From assembly GCA_905250885.1 (NCBI GenBank), contig CAJNOQ010000003.1:1-64000 (forward strand): a stretch of DNA of 64,000 bases, written 5' to 3'. Origin of the DNA: Didymodactylos carnosus. Taxonomy: Eukaryota; Rotifera; Eurotatoria; Philodinida; Philodinidae. The notes below the pieces were generated by a model. It worked only from the letters and a program-made list of their open reading frames with translations. It was not told the DNA's origin and did no database searches. Shown here piece by piece: positions 1 through 11,155 of the stretch. Within the stretch, counting starts at the first letter, position 1. Each line of letters starts with the position of its first letter. Both the position numbers and the translations under genes were made by a program.

Positions 1-154
1 TCTAGTTGCCATTTTAGATTAGTTTGTAGCTTTATTGCAATAACTTTTTGAAAAAGCGCAAAAAGTGAAGGCCGTTAGCTGGACAAGCCGTCTACATGAT
101 ATATAAATTACAGTTACTAAATAAATAAATCACAGTGCCTCTTAATTCACTCAC

Positions 155-332
155 CATTGAAAGGTTCAATGCCATAATCATTTTGTTCATCTATAAATCC
201 CCAATCAAATGGAAGTTTTCTAACAAAGTAATCTTGATCGTGCATTTGTATTCTATACGATTGTGATCGATGGCAGTGTAAAACACTGATAATTAAAACC
301 ATTAAACCAACAAATAAACTGGAAAGCTGCAT
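155..332 (-). CDS. First exon of a secreted peptide or protein (partial)
   Basis: The reading frame starts at 332 and encodes a hydrophobic leader (residues about 4-20, rich in L, V and I) followed by a charged stretch, which reads as a signal peptide and the start of a secreted product. The frame meets a good splice donor (GTGAGT) at 154-149, so the remaining exons lie to the left, outside the window. I see no family match. A neuropeptide-like precursor is possible but no dibasic cleavage pattern is visible in this short piece. It could be the start of a larger secreted or membrane protein. Confidence 0.45.
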
Positions 333-355
333 ATTAGATCAATTCTAAACGAATA

Positions 356-1684
356 AAGACAATAGAGGCAATAGAGAAGACGACGGTTTTACTAGAAAAT
401 AAATATAAACTGTGATGGGTAGAGATCTTCCTCGACTACAAAACTATTTTAAAGATATTCAGTTCATCTAAGCAACTTAATTGAATCTCGAGGAAAATTA
501 TATACTACAGTACTTACTCAATGATCGTGAGGAAAATTATGCGAACTTCGTTATTAGTTACTATAAACTTGTGTGATACTGTATGTCAAACTAAAATAAT
601 TCCTATTGTTTATATAGTATGCAATTAAAAAATTCTCCGTAACGTGCAATATTATACTTATCCCAATAACCACCCTACAACTAATATTTTCAATTCTTTC
701 ACATATTTTCTAATCGTGAAATACTGACGTAAGCCTTAAAAAGATTAGAAATAATCGTCTTAAAAATTATAAATATCCAGTTTGTATGTAGGATTTTTTC
801 ATATCTATGTACCGTGATCGCATATATATATATATACCGACATCTGAATGTAAGAGTAATCATGCTTACTAATCATCCCACAGACTAAGAATACTTAATA
901 TTATATTTAACAAAGTTCAATATGGTAAATATGAATGAAAAGGGAAACTGAAATCTATAAACACAAAATGTTCTACAATGAATGAAGAATTTCTATTTGT
1001 AGGCTGTTTCTCGGATCATCTATTTATTTTGTCGTATACAACAATCATGATTGTTTCATGATGATCAACAAAACTTCATTAAGCCTACATATTATTATCC
1101 GATATGGGAATAAATTGATGAAGGTATACGAAATTGAGATTCAACTAGTAAGGATATAGCATAGCGTTCGCGTCGACGTGATTGTTTTCAGTGGTTTTAT
1201 CAACCACTATTTTGTTTTCCAGCCCGTTCCACCATATAAAATATTTGACCTGGTTTTATTTTCTTCATGTTTGCCACTTCAGATTTTCCTTCTAATGAGA
1301 GAAGTGTTAGAACTCACTAAAGCATCGATCTCACTAGTGTACGCTTGTGCATCGATCTTGTCGTCGATGGACATGAAGCATAGCATGCAGTGCATATTCC
1401 CAATGTTAAAACTTTTTCCTAAATACATTTTTTTGTACGGGAAATCAGAATTTAAACATGATAACGCCATAGTTGAATTAGAACATCAATTATTGATGAT
1501 TCTACAATGGCTCATTGTGGTGCATCAAGTGATAATAAGACGAAATCAACTCATGGAGTTGCAGTCCATTTAAACAAACAAGTAACACAAATATAGAAAA
1601 ATTCTGGATAGGAATAGTAAGCTATAGATGAGAGCATAGTAATGGTGCAACTCACATAAGCCTATCAATATTACAGTGGTAGCG
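356..1684. other. Intergenic, no gene recognised
   Basis: AT-rich DNA without recognisable coding signal. A 131-codon open frame at 1178-1573 (+) resembles no family I know. It lies just before the LINE endonuclease remnant, so it may be decayed 5' LINE sequence. A short TA-repeat lies near 821-835. Confidence 0.5.
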
Positions 1685-2905
1685 GTATCTGTAGCAATAA
1701 ATCTATCGAATGGGAAAAGGATTCAAATCCTCAAGCCACAGATGATTTTTATAAAACTTTACAGGGCATTGTGGATATAGTGCCGAAAAGGTAATTTGGT
1801 TTGATTATAAGAGACTTTAATGCTCGAGTTGGTAAACAACAGGAGATGTGTAGTTGAAAGACATATGGTTGATCAACAAAATGAGAATTGTCAACATTTA
1901 GTCGGTTTCTGTTCTCTCGACAATTTAATTGCACCCAATAATTTTTTCAGCATAAATCTTTGCATCAAACAGTGGCGGCGCGAAGAAGTTGGAGTAGGGA
2001 ACTGTAGTTTCAAAACTTGGAGTATATTCACTCTATTTTGTCACAAAACTGGAGTAAATTTTCATCAAAATTAACAAAGAAATTTCAAATTGAAAAAATT
2101 TTATATAAACTGGATTTGGATAAAAATCCCAAGATGAACTCCAAGAATCAATAGATGGCGAGAATATTTTTATTAATTACTGAATGGGCATAAATAAATA
2201 AAAATAGGGCCGTAGAACCATCTACCATCCAACATATTCCTATTTCTACAATTGACCAAGCAGATGGAGGGAGCCAGGATAAACTATCATCATTGTCTGA
2301 AGCTGTTGATGCCATTAAACAAATGAAAAGTTGAAAAGCGTCCGAAAAAGATGACGTAACCGCGGAATTGTCGAAAAGCAGGGGTATGGAAATTGGTATA
2401 TGGTTACACAAAATTATTGTGGATATATGGATAAATAAAGAAATAATAGAAGACCAAACGTCGACAATACTGATACGATTGTATAGACGTATCTCTGATA
2501 ACTATCGTGGCATTTCTTAAGATTTGTAGACATTATAGTTTAGCGAAAAAACTGATTTGAATTTCCAAATTTCTGTAAGTAATATAACGGCACAGTGCGA
2601 GTTACTGTCCTCAGAAACATTTCAGATTGAGACCAGCGTACAACAAGGAGGTATTCTTTCTCCAGTTTTGTTCAACATCATATTTGATTTATCATCAGAA
2701 AAGTGTCGAGACAAACAATCGTAACAGGAGTGAAATTGGTGTAAAAGAAGTGGAGATTTTTATCATACTGCTCCCGGTGCATATGAAGATATTCAACTAT
2801 TCGACTTAATTTACACGAATGATGTTGTTCCAATGTGTGTTACAGCGGATGATCTTGAAAATTTTTTGCTGCCATTTCATTTGGCAGCTCTGAAACAAAG
2901 TTTTT
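1685..2905 (+). mobile_element. Decayed LINE, endonuclease and reverse transcriptase pieces
   Basis: Conceptual translation in shifting frames gives the order of a non-LTR element. At about 1725-1970 there is an APE-type endonuclease stretch containing RDFNARVGK, where the usual motif is GDFNARVG, followed by the conserved spacing to a FCSLDNL-like segment. At about 2215-2520 comes the linker and early RT region ending in DNYRGIS. At 2620-2700 there is the RT block VQQGGILSPVLFN, and near 2790 a decayed catalytic box, YTNDVV for the usual YADD. Several stops and frameshifts show that it is dead. The motif style suggests the RTE/Jockey side of the LINE tree, but the clade call is weak. Confidence 0.8.
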
Positions 2906-3240
2906 CGGATTCAGCGTTAGAAACTGCATATAGCAAACTATTTCCGAAGTTGAGCACATCTCTTTTAGTGTTTCTGGAAAATTCTTTCCTAAAAGGACTC
3001 AAAAACGACACCCTCCGCTCAAAAAAGCTTCAAGTCTTTTTCTTTAAGAGATAAAGCCTTGAATTTTATGCCATTCGAAGCGCCGTGAAGCGGAGAACAA
3101 AGTTACGGTTCCAGACTTGTGATTTTTTCCTTTCCTGTTGCGTTATTATAAAAAGTGAGTTCTGGTGGAGAAAGTTGTAAAATTTTTTCCACCGGGAAGG
3201 AAAGATCGTGAAAGGTTTTTAAAGGATTCAGCTCCCTCTC
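2906..3240. other. Unassigned DNA inside the LINE remnant
   Basis: Between the RT piece of the LINE and the CACAGTG element there are about 330 bp that match neither. This could be decayed LINE sequence or part of another, older insertion whose far side would be 4209-4299. Only short open frames are present. Confidence 0.35.
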
Positions 3241-4203
3241 CACAGTGTGCATTTCCTCATAGAGCAGGCGGCATTTTGTCGCCGCCAAAGTTTTTTGAAT
3301 CCAAAAACACTTTTTTATAGGTTTTCGGCTATGCTAAATCTAATGGCGATGTCAGAAATGCAACAGATCCTGTCGGTTTTCCGAAAAAACCCTGAAAAAC
3401 TCACCTCAAAATTTTCGTTCAAACTGAACCAAAAGAGGTTTTCTAGGTAATCGAACATGCTGATTCCGAATATAATGATCCCCCATCGAGGGTATTGTTT
3501 TTTTATCTGTTATAAGCCAGGTTTTTGAAAGAAAAACGCTTACAGAGGCTCAAAAAGTGCGCGAAAGTCCACTTCTCTGTTTGACCAGGGCAGTTAAAAA
3601 GTATTTCATTGGACGCAGTTTTTCACGCTGATTCCAAATATGACCTACTTTCAAGAAAGGGCTTTTTTGAGGGAGAAAACTGCGAAATACTCGAAAATCC
3701 CCAGGGTTTTTGGAAGGCCTGTAACTCAGCACCCTAGAGTTGGGAGACTTTGTGAGATCAGTATATGTAGAGGAGGTTGAGACAAACATTTTGAGCTATT
3801 TTTCATATCAATAGCTGCTCAGCGGAGTTTAGCGATTGCATTTTTATGAGGACGTCTGTCTTTTAGATGAGTTTCGTGGAAAGATCTTCGCGCGTTCCCG
3901 AAATTTAACTTTGTCCGACGAAAATTTTCTTACGGCTAGATAGCCCAACAGATGGCGATTCTATATATGTCATTGTTTTTGAAAAAAACTTATAATTTGA
4001 CGGAGAAAATGCAATTTTACGCGCCAGCATACTAATTCTACTGATAATTTTGTAATTTAATTTTCTCAACTTTGGAAGAAGCTAGAACAAAAAACTTTTC
4101 ACCGTTAAATAGGGCATTATTTATAGTATATATGTCATCATTCAAAATATAAAAATTCGAACCTGCGATTTTTCACCAAAATGCCGCCTAAATGCCCACT
4201 GTG
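3241..4203. mobile_element. 963-bp non-autonomous DNA element with CACAGTG ends
   Basis: The element begins CACAGTGTGCATTT and its other end, read on the opposite strand, begins CACAGTGGGCATTT. Both ends then carry the block AGGCGGCATTTTG, but the left end has 11 extra bases between the two blocks. The five bases CTCTC occur directly outside both ends (3236-3240 and 4204-4208), as expected for a target-site duplication. Transib-family elements are known for CACWATG-type ends and 5-bp duplications, so this is my best placement, but no transposase is encoded. A CMC/Chapaev-type origin is an alternative. It lies within the LINE remnant. Confidence 0.65.
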
Positions 4204-4753
4204 CTCTCCTTTATCAGAATATGTAGCAAAAATTAAAAATCTGAGAACTTGCTCGATCTTTGAATTAGCAGCGCCTTACCTTTAAAGCAATTGAATGAAG
4301 ACGCATCGTGATGAATCATGAAAATAAAGAAGTAAATGATGTTAAATTCAACATTGCTGTTAGACTCAAATGACTAACATAGTCGAATATTTTACGTATC
4401 TGAGTTGTTTAGAAACTAAAGATCAATCACAGCATAAGGAAATTGAAACAAAAGCTACAAAAGATGCTTCGAAACGCGATCTAGTATCGTAAAACAATAT
4501 TCATCGACTCTATAATACGTATTTTTCGTGCATGTAGTTTATCGGTGTTGTCGTATGGAAGTGTCATCTCTGACTATGACTCAACAATGACGGTTAAATA
4601 CATTCTCTATGACTTTTTCTTATAACATCAATTGGTATAACTTTGGATGACAGAATGTCAAATGAAAAGGTAATAATCTGGTCAACCAGAGCTGGAGAAC
4701 ATTATGAGAAGAAAATCTCTCAGATAGTTTGAGCACATAAATCGAATGAAAGA

Positions 4754-5964
4754 CACTGACGAGGAAACCGTTCGAAGTGCCGCGATCCGATCTTTTCCGT
4801 TCATATGCCGTTCGATAGAGTATAACTAGGTAGTAAAAAACCTAAGAGGATATCGGCCCATGGTGCATCCTTCAAAACTTAGCGGTTTTCTGGCTGAAAA
4901 AAGCAAAATTTGAAAAATTTACAACTTTTTCAAAACACGTCAAATTCGAATGGAACTTTCATACTATGTAGATCTATGGTCCAGCTCTACACCCTGAAAT
5001 TTATAGACGGCTTCGCCATCTACTGTCGGAGCTGTACGATTTTTCCTTTCCATTGAAATTACCTTATAAAGCCGTTCTTTAACGCTATAACTCATGAAGA
5101 AAAACTGTTTATTGATCAAATGCCTATATACATACTAATCGTTTGACTGTTGATTAAGTTTCAAATTTAAACAAAAAACTGAAAGAAATTAAGCTAGTCA
5201 GTGAAAGCGATAGTTGTCAAAAAAATGTGCAAAGCACAAGACCTTTTCACAGTAGGCGCACTTAATACAAGGAGGATTTGTACAGCCAGACTGTTCACAG
5301 CGGTATGAATCGAAACTAAAACAAATTTGATCCACGTTTTTAAAAAGGCCTGGATTTGATTTGCTATATCCAGACTGGTACCAGCTATAGCGTGCCATAG
5401 GAAGAAACTTCGGTGAACAGATCTGATTGTAAGCCGGAGAGTTTAATTTGATGACATCGTTTCTTTGAGCGAGATTAATATCAATATCATATAAATGAGT
5501 ATGATCATACATCTGCCTAACCAAGTGTTTATACTGTCTATTCCATCCGACATCGAGTGGCTGAATCATAGCGGTTGTACTCTTTGGAATTTCAAGAAGT
5601 TGTAAATTCTTAACACTTTCGTAAAGTTTTAGTTCTCGCTGGCCGCTTCAATAATCACTGATTAACAAACTGTCTACCTTGAATAGTTGGTTGCAAAACA
5701 TTTTGTACCCGGTGCTCAGCTAAACTTGTAGTCAATTTTTCGGATTTAGAACATGTCAAAACCACATTATCAACTTGAAATAAGTTTTCTTTGATCAAAT
5801 TTTTCAAATTTCGCTTTTTCAGCTGAAAAACCACTCTAAGTTTTGAAGGATGCACCATGGGCCGATATCCTCTTAGGCTTTTTACTACCTAGTTATACTC
5901 TATCGAACGGCATATGAACGGAAAAAATCGGATCGCGGCACTTCGAACGGTTCCCTCGTGAGCG
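4754..5964 (-). mobile_element. DNA transposon with ~165-bp inverted repeats and decayed DDE transposase
   Basis: Bases 4754-4921 and 5795-5964 are near-identical in inverted orientation, with ends CACTGACGAGG and CGCTCACGAGG. AAAGA flanks both sides (4749-4753 and 5965-5969), so the boundaries and a 5-bp (or 6-bp GAAAGA) duplication are well supported. The inside encodes part of a DDE transposase on the minus strand. At 1.2 kb it is an internally deleted copy. The lack of a TA duplication argues against Tc1/mariner or pogo, and I cannot name the superfamily. It sits in the LINE remnant. Confidence 0.8.
5198..5858 (-). pseudogene. DDE transposase fragment of the 4754-5964 element
   Basis: Reading down from 5858, a first segment ends in a stop near 5655. 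After a short gap with one further stop, the typical DDE core follows: a SDYWSGQ-like block (with a stop codon at the W position), IPKSTTAMIQPLDVGW, then RQYKHLVRQMYDH. The C-terminus (5198-5330) has a C-x4-C, C-x2-C cluster ending in CEKVLCFAHFF, which looks like a small zinc-binding tail. The DSWSG...PKxTTxxxQPLD order is characteristic of eukaryotic DDE superfamily transposases. The N-terminal half is missing, and the first codons lie inside the right inverted repeat. Confidence 0.75.
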
Positions 5965-6190
5965 AAAGATGAAATTTCTGTAAAAGTAATGTTTTTTTAT
6001 TTTGCTGTTCCGAGAACTTCAAAATGCCAGTATAAGAAAACGATGAGAGGATAAAATGATGGATGATGTTATTAAATTTGGAATTAAAAAACTAGAGAAG
6101 AGAAACTATGTATAGAGACAAATGGCATAAAACCGTTAATAAGCATGTGCAAATAAAACCAGTATGTCGAAATATTAAGAAAATAGTTCA

Positions 6191-7747
6191 TATAAGGAGC
6201 ACGCTATAAAAACGACGAACAGACGAAGTAGCTCGATGCAGTTAAGCTAACAAGATCCCTGCAACTAACTACTCAAAAGCCATCTATAAGTGTGAAAAAT
6301 ATCTGTTCCAGGTGCCGTAAAGTATGTAAAAATGAACGAGATGTGGAAATTTATCAAGGAACTTGTGATAAGAAAATAATAACAGAAGCTCCAAATACAA
6401 CAATAGCTACAGGTCAATATTTTGCAGTCTCATGAATGTTCCAGAGTTTCGACTTTAGCTTCCTTTTTTCCTTTTTGATCTTCATCCTACACCAATATTG
6501 GTATGAGTACGTTCTTCTTCTTCTGGTTCAATTCGACTTTCGATTGTCGAGTTCTCGCGGAGTCGGTCTTAGGATACGGTCAGATTCTATGGATGTTTAA
6601 TGGTAATACTGCACTCCGATAGGAGGATCCAGCACGAATTTGTAAATATACGGGATCCGAACGATCGGTTTTAACCTGGGAGACTGTGAAAGAGTGACGC
6701 CATAGTTCAGTTATTTAATTGTTAAAGAACTGACTGAAAGCAATCTAAAAACATTACAAAACGGAAAAATTATAAACTGATAAGAATTGTTTAATGAGCG
6801 CGACTTGTTGTCAAAATGATGACGTCAACAGTGTTGCGATAAATGATTTCTCTTTAATGACAGTTTTTGCGTCTCTGTATTGTACATCAATGAGTTTGTT
6901 TTAAAATAAGTCGAGTCATGCCAAAAACAAGAAGATGATCGAATTGAATCAACCATCTAACTTTATTATACCATTAAAGTTGCCGATGTTGATGTCCTCG
7001 GAGACAGTTGTTGTTTATATACTGTTGAGACCAAGTTTCAGAAGCGCTTTTACTCATCTATTATTGTAATAAATTATTGCACTATTCTCATATCGTATTT
7101 TGTTATGTTTTGTTTTTTATACATATTGATGTCGTATTCCTTCCGAACTAATGATCGTTTTGAATTTTATAATATAAAAAAAGTGCAACTGCACAATACT
7201 ACGCATGTGTTGGTTTGCTTAATTGTTTTCTGCAATAGTATGTATAATTTTTCTCATTTGCTGATCAGTGGTACATTTTTTTCGTAAGTTTAGGATTTTA
7301 TGCAATAAAAAGCAATTTTCAATAGAAAATACGCTCAGGATCTATATCGGGTATTGGTAGTGATCAACTGATTTGATTCAAGTGTTAAAGCTTAAACAAG
7401 TTAATGGATTCGAATACGGTATCAATGTAATTCTTTATAGATGCTTGTTTGTCTCGACTTACTCATCACTTTAAAAGACAAATCACCAAAAAATAACTAC
7501 ATTATACATGCATCATCGATATCTTTTTCTTTCTCGCGTGCTTTATTACTTAAAAAACATACAAACACTAACAAATAACAAAAAACTAGAAAAATGCATC
7601 GTCCTGTCCTCTTTTACTCATCTATTGTCCAATATGGACATTAAAAAACCAAAAAAAGATAAAAATGTGTGAGTGATAGAAAGACATTCGATCTAAAAGA
7701 ATATGAAATGGAATAATGAAGGCAAAACAGTAAATAACACGAGTTGT
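6191..7747. other. Intergenic, nothing recognised
   Basis: No gene or clear repeat boundary seen. Scattered short frames only. The stretch at about 6500-6700 is richer in GC than its surroundings (several GGATCC and CGATCG-like words), and may be an old repeat, but I could not find matching ends. Confidence 0.4.
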
Positions 7748-10079
7748 TTACAATTCTGTTGATTTGGACACAGCTTGAGTCGCAGTTGTACTTGATTCTC
7801 CTTTTGTATCTGACTTAACAGTTGATGATTTAATGGTTAACGACGGGCTTGGATTTACTATTGTGCTCGTTTGTGCATTAGCGGTGGGTGGAAGTTGTTT
7901 ATCAGATGAAACTGTTTGAGAAACGATGGTGATCGATAAAGTCTCTCTTGGTTTCAATGTTATTGTTCGTGTGTTGCTGTCTGATGTCACACTAAAATCA
8001 TATCAATGTGTGTGATTAATTGCGCTTATGAAAATTAGAAAAACAGATTGGAGGAACAGGCTAATAATTACGATGCATCAGTCAGGGTTATAACCGCTTT
8101 CAGAGCAGGATGAAGATAAAAAATTATCCATATGTTTCATTAGTTTGTATCAGAATTTTATCCAGTAAAGGGTCTGTTTCATATTTCTAAAAAACATTTT
8201 GTTAGACGAGATAAAAAAATGCAAACAACAGGATGGGGACGCTTCTGGGATCAATTACACTTTCGAACAACTAAAGGCGTGATCTAATAAGCAAATGCTC
8301 AACTTGGTGTCACTAGTTGCTTTGTTGTCTGAGTTTTTGAATAACTCGAGAACGGAAACTGATAGAGACCTGCGGTTTTCACCATTTTGTAGAGGAGATA
8401 TGATTGCACTACTATCAGCTTTCCCAGAGAATATATTCCGCTAGGGTATCTATACATCCCCTGTAACATATATACGTACAGATATACGTGGTATACATGC
8501 GCACAACAGAACAGATCAATATAGAAAACATCACAAGGGAGCGATGTTTTGAGAAAATTCGATCATAAAACGTTATAGTAGAGCATAATAAACATTGCCA
8601 CAAGATTCAGCATGGTCGATAACCTATGTTTGGAGTTGATTCTAAGGTCATTGGATCTAACTGGTCTGAGATCTATCGGTTCCAGCAAAAGTCCTGTAGC
8701 TCCTGAACTATGACAGCTAGCGCCCTCTGATATGCGTAGTTTTGTAAAGGACACTTCAGGTTATCTAATTATGTTTGAGTCTGAAACTTATTTTGCCTTC
8801 AGTACCTGGCGCCATCTCCTTTTTTCGCACACAAGGTACACCAGCTGAAAAATCCGACGATTTTAAGGCTCCATAGATCACACGATGAGGTAAGATCTTT
8901 TCTACAAAACGGTGAAAACCACAGGTCTCTATCACTTCCCGTTCTCGAATTATTCAAAAAACAACATGGTATTCTATTTTGAAATAGATAGTACTACTTG
9001 ATCAATCACAACAGCATTTCAACTAACTACCAAAATGTTGAAAGAATTCATGTTTTTCGGCAACTAACAACTGATTTTTAGTTTGATATGTGCGGCAGCG
9101 CACTGTACACCGCTCTGCAAAATTTTTCGTCAAATCAAAACTTGTAATGATTTTACTAGCATGTACTGTTTTTGCCATCATTTTTATTCCTACACGCGGT
9201 TATAGTTGCTGTTCTTTGAGTAGTATGGGTAGTAGTCCGTGTAGAGCTACTTTGTGGTGTTACAGACTTTAATCAAGAAAAATAGTTTCATTAATAAGAA
9301 CTTACTCTGGTTGCTTATTGGTTTGATAGTAGTTGTTGCTGGTGTTGTAGACTCTACCGTTGCACTTGTAGTTTTTTTACTGGTTACTGTCTGTGGACGT
9401 GAAGTTGTTGTAGTCGTTGTCTTTTTTGACTGTTTATTTTGATCAACATCTTCGGATTTTGTGGGCAATATATTACCGATTGTTTCTCGAACGTAGGGAC
9501 CAAGAACTGATGCAAATTCAACAAGATGATCAACAGATTTTCTGAATCTTTCTTCTACCAGTACACCTATGAGGGAAAAAACAAGAGTAGAAAAAAATGC
9601 TATATGTTCAGCAGACGCTAAAAAAATCGTTTAGTAGTTTTACGATATAATGTACCATAACAAAATACTTCATCGGACATTTTTATTGTAATACATAATT
9701 AATCAAAAGATTCCGAAGAAACAGTTCTCATATAACTGATTTGAGGTAGTAACTCTGTAAACTTTCAAAGGCATACCATATTTTTGTCCGTAACTCTGTT
9801 TAAAGTGGTAACCAGCTAATTCTGGCAACACTGTAGCCACGACGACGCCTGATACAAACACAAGTGAATATATCAACATCACACATGAAAATGAACTTTT
9901 TTTCTCTCGTGGTATTGTTACTGTCTGTTCGCGATTCTGGTCGATAGTTTGTGTTTTTTTCTTTTTTTCCGTATGCCCTGTTGTACTTTGATTTTCACGA
10001 TTTTTAGCCTAAACCAGAGGAAATAATCAGATTTGTTTCACCTTTCAAGAAAAATCAATGGATCTTTCTAACTTACCAT
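7748..10079 (-). CDS. Single-pass membrane protein with Thr/Ser-rich tail, unidentified
   Basis: Supported exons are 10077-10079 (the ATG alone, followed by GTAAGT), 9777-10008, 9306-9566 and the last exon ending at a stop at 7748. Exon 2 encodes a Lys/Gln-rich start with a KKKKK run, then one strong membrane segment (CVMLIYSLVFVSGVVVATVL), then ELAGYHFKQSYGQKYG. Exon 3 continues with an amphipathic stretch (VEERFRKSVDHLVEF) and a Thr/Ser-rich, Lys-rich tail. The last exon is again Ser/Thr-rich and disordered. The join between exon 3 (which ends in phase 1) and the last exon (which needs phase 2) does not fit directly, so at least one exon between 7990 and 9305 is missing from this model. A Thr-rich stretch at 9180-9255 is a candidate. 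No family was recognised. A type II ER or plasma-membrane protein is a reasonable reading. Confidence 0.55.
8334..8961. mobile_element. MITE-like element in an intron, ~65-bp inverted ends
   Basis: Bases 8334-8399 and 8893-8961 match in inverted orientation (core GAACGGAAACTGATAGAGAC against its partner GAACGGGAAGTGATAGAGAC). The inside encodes nothing recognisable. The element lies in the large intron of the membrane-protein gene. I could not fix a target duplication, so the outer boundaries may be off by some bases. Confidence 0.65.
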
Positions 10080-10125
10080 GGAGAAAAAACCGAACAACAG
10101 GAAATAAGTATTGATACGAAAATCT

Positions 10126-10846
10126 GAAATAAAAGCATGTGCTGCTATAATTCGTAGCAGGACAATAAGCCAAAAGATTCAAGAGACCAGTAAGCCTCAT
10201 CTAAAGGCTTGTTGCTAAATATTTTCAACTTTACTAATTGGTTCAGTGTAATCGACAAAGTTAAGTAGCGGCTTCAGGCGTAATAGACAATTCATATTTG
10301 AGTAAAAGATTTTTCTTAATAGGAAGTAGTATAAGAGGTCAATACAACGACAAAATTCAAAAATTAATTAATTACCGTACGTTCAGACTCACTGAAGCGT
10401 GTGTTCACTTACGATCCAGCCAACAATAACCAGCTAGATGTCACTTGTTTTACAGTTATTTTGATATCCATTCATTCAGCATAGAACAGCCACCTGATTT
10501 GGGTAATGAATGAACCTACATGGGACTATCAAAAAAATCAAAACATGCGAATATATTAAAGTATATGTTCTTACTATATTCATTCTATAGTCCTTTTTCA
10601 TTGCAATAAGTGAAGACCATTCTTCTTCTGCAATGTCAACTTCAGCCAGTAGCATATTAGATCAGTAGATTGAAGTTTATTTCGCTGTCAAGATAAGTTA
10701 AACACAGAAATGGTACGTGTTCCGAGGAATTTGAGGATCACTTTTCTAATATTTGAGTTCGTTAGTGATACTAAAGCGGATACACTTAACTGTCTGACCA
10801 CGTACTACAAGAGTTAATCGGAAAACTCTACAATCAATATATTCAT
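10126..10846. other. Intergenic, upstream of the membrane-protein gene
   Basis: A 5' UTR exon of the membrane-protein gene probably runs to about 10124, because an acceptor-like TTTCAG precedes the exon that carries its ATG. Beyond that, I see no coding signal or repeat. Confidence 0.35.
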
Positions 10847-11155
10847 ATATAAAACTTTGCATAATTTTAGCAGCTTATTACGTTTTATTAATTAATTAGA
10901 ATATTTATAAAATACAATAAACGTTTCGAATCTATCGATTCATCATCAGTACAGAATAAAATAAGCAAACTACAAATTAGTGTGAAACGAAAATATGAAC
11001 TTCTACTATTCACTACAGTGTATATAATATACAATGTTATTCATACTATTATTCACTGTTTTTTGTTCTCTACAAGTCGAGAAATTTACTTTTATAAATA
11101 TTCTAATTAATTGATAAAACGTAATAAGTTGCTAAAATTATGCAAAGTTCTATAT
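10847..11155. mobile_element. MITE with ~68-bp inverted ends
   Basis: Bases 10847-10915 and 11088-11155 match as inverted repeats beginning ATATARAACTTTGC and continuing through TTATTACGTTTTAT. The centre has no open frame. The flanks are TA-rich, so a TA target duplication is plausible but cannot be proven. The whole is about 310 bp, typical of a Tc1/mariner-derived MITE. Confidence 0.7.

Larger units (their letters stand above)
4300..6190 (+). mobile_element. Decayed LINE, C-terminal part, split by a DNA transposon
   Basis: Translation of 4370-4560 in shifting frames gives the region after the RT of a LINE: a YFTYLSC segment, then HKEIETKA, then LYNTYFS and SVLSYGS, matching the common order (FKYLG, EIETRI, LLYGSE). 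A DDRMSNE-like stretch follows near 4640. The sequence is interrupted by the transposon at 4754-5964 and resumes with KRWMDDV near 6050-6070, the usual last motif of RTE/Jockey ORF2 (RPKKRWMDDV). The LINE was therefore present before the DNA transposon landed. Many breaks are present. Confidence 0.7.

Noticed and set aside
9254-9442. Plus-strand frame rich in Val and Leu
   Set aside because: It is the complement of the Thr-rich exon of the minus-strand membrane protein. Thr codons read backwards give Val-rich frames.
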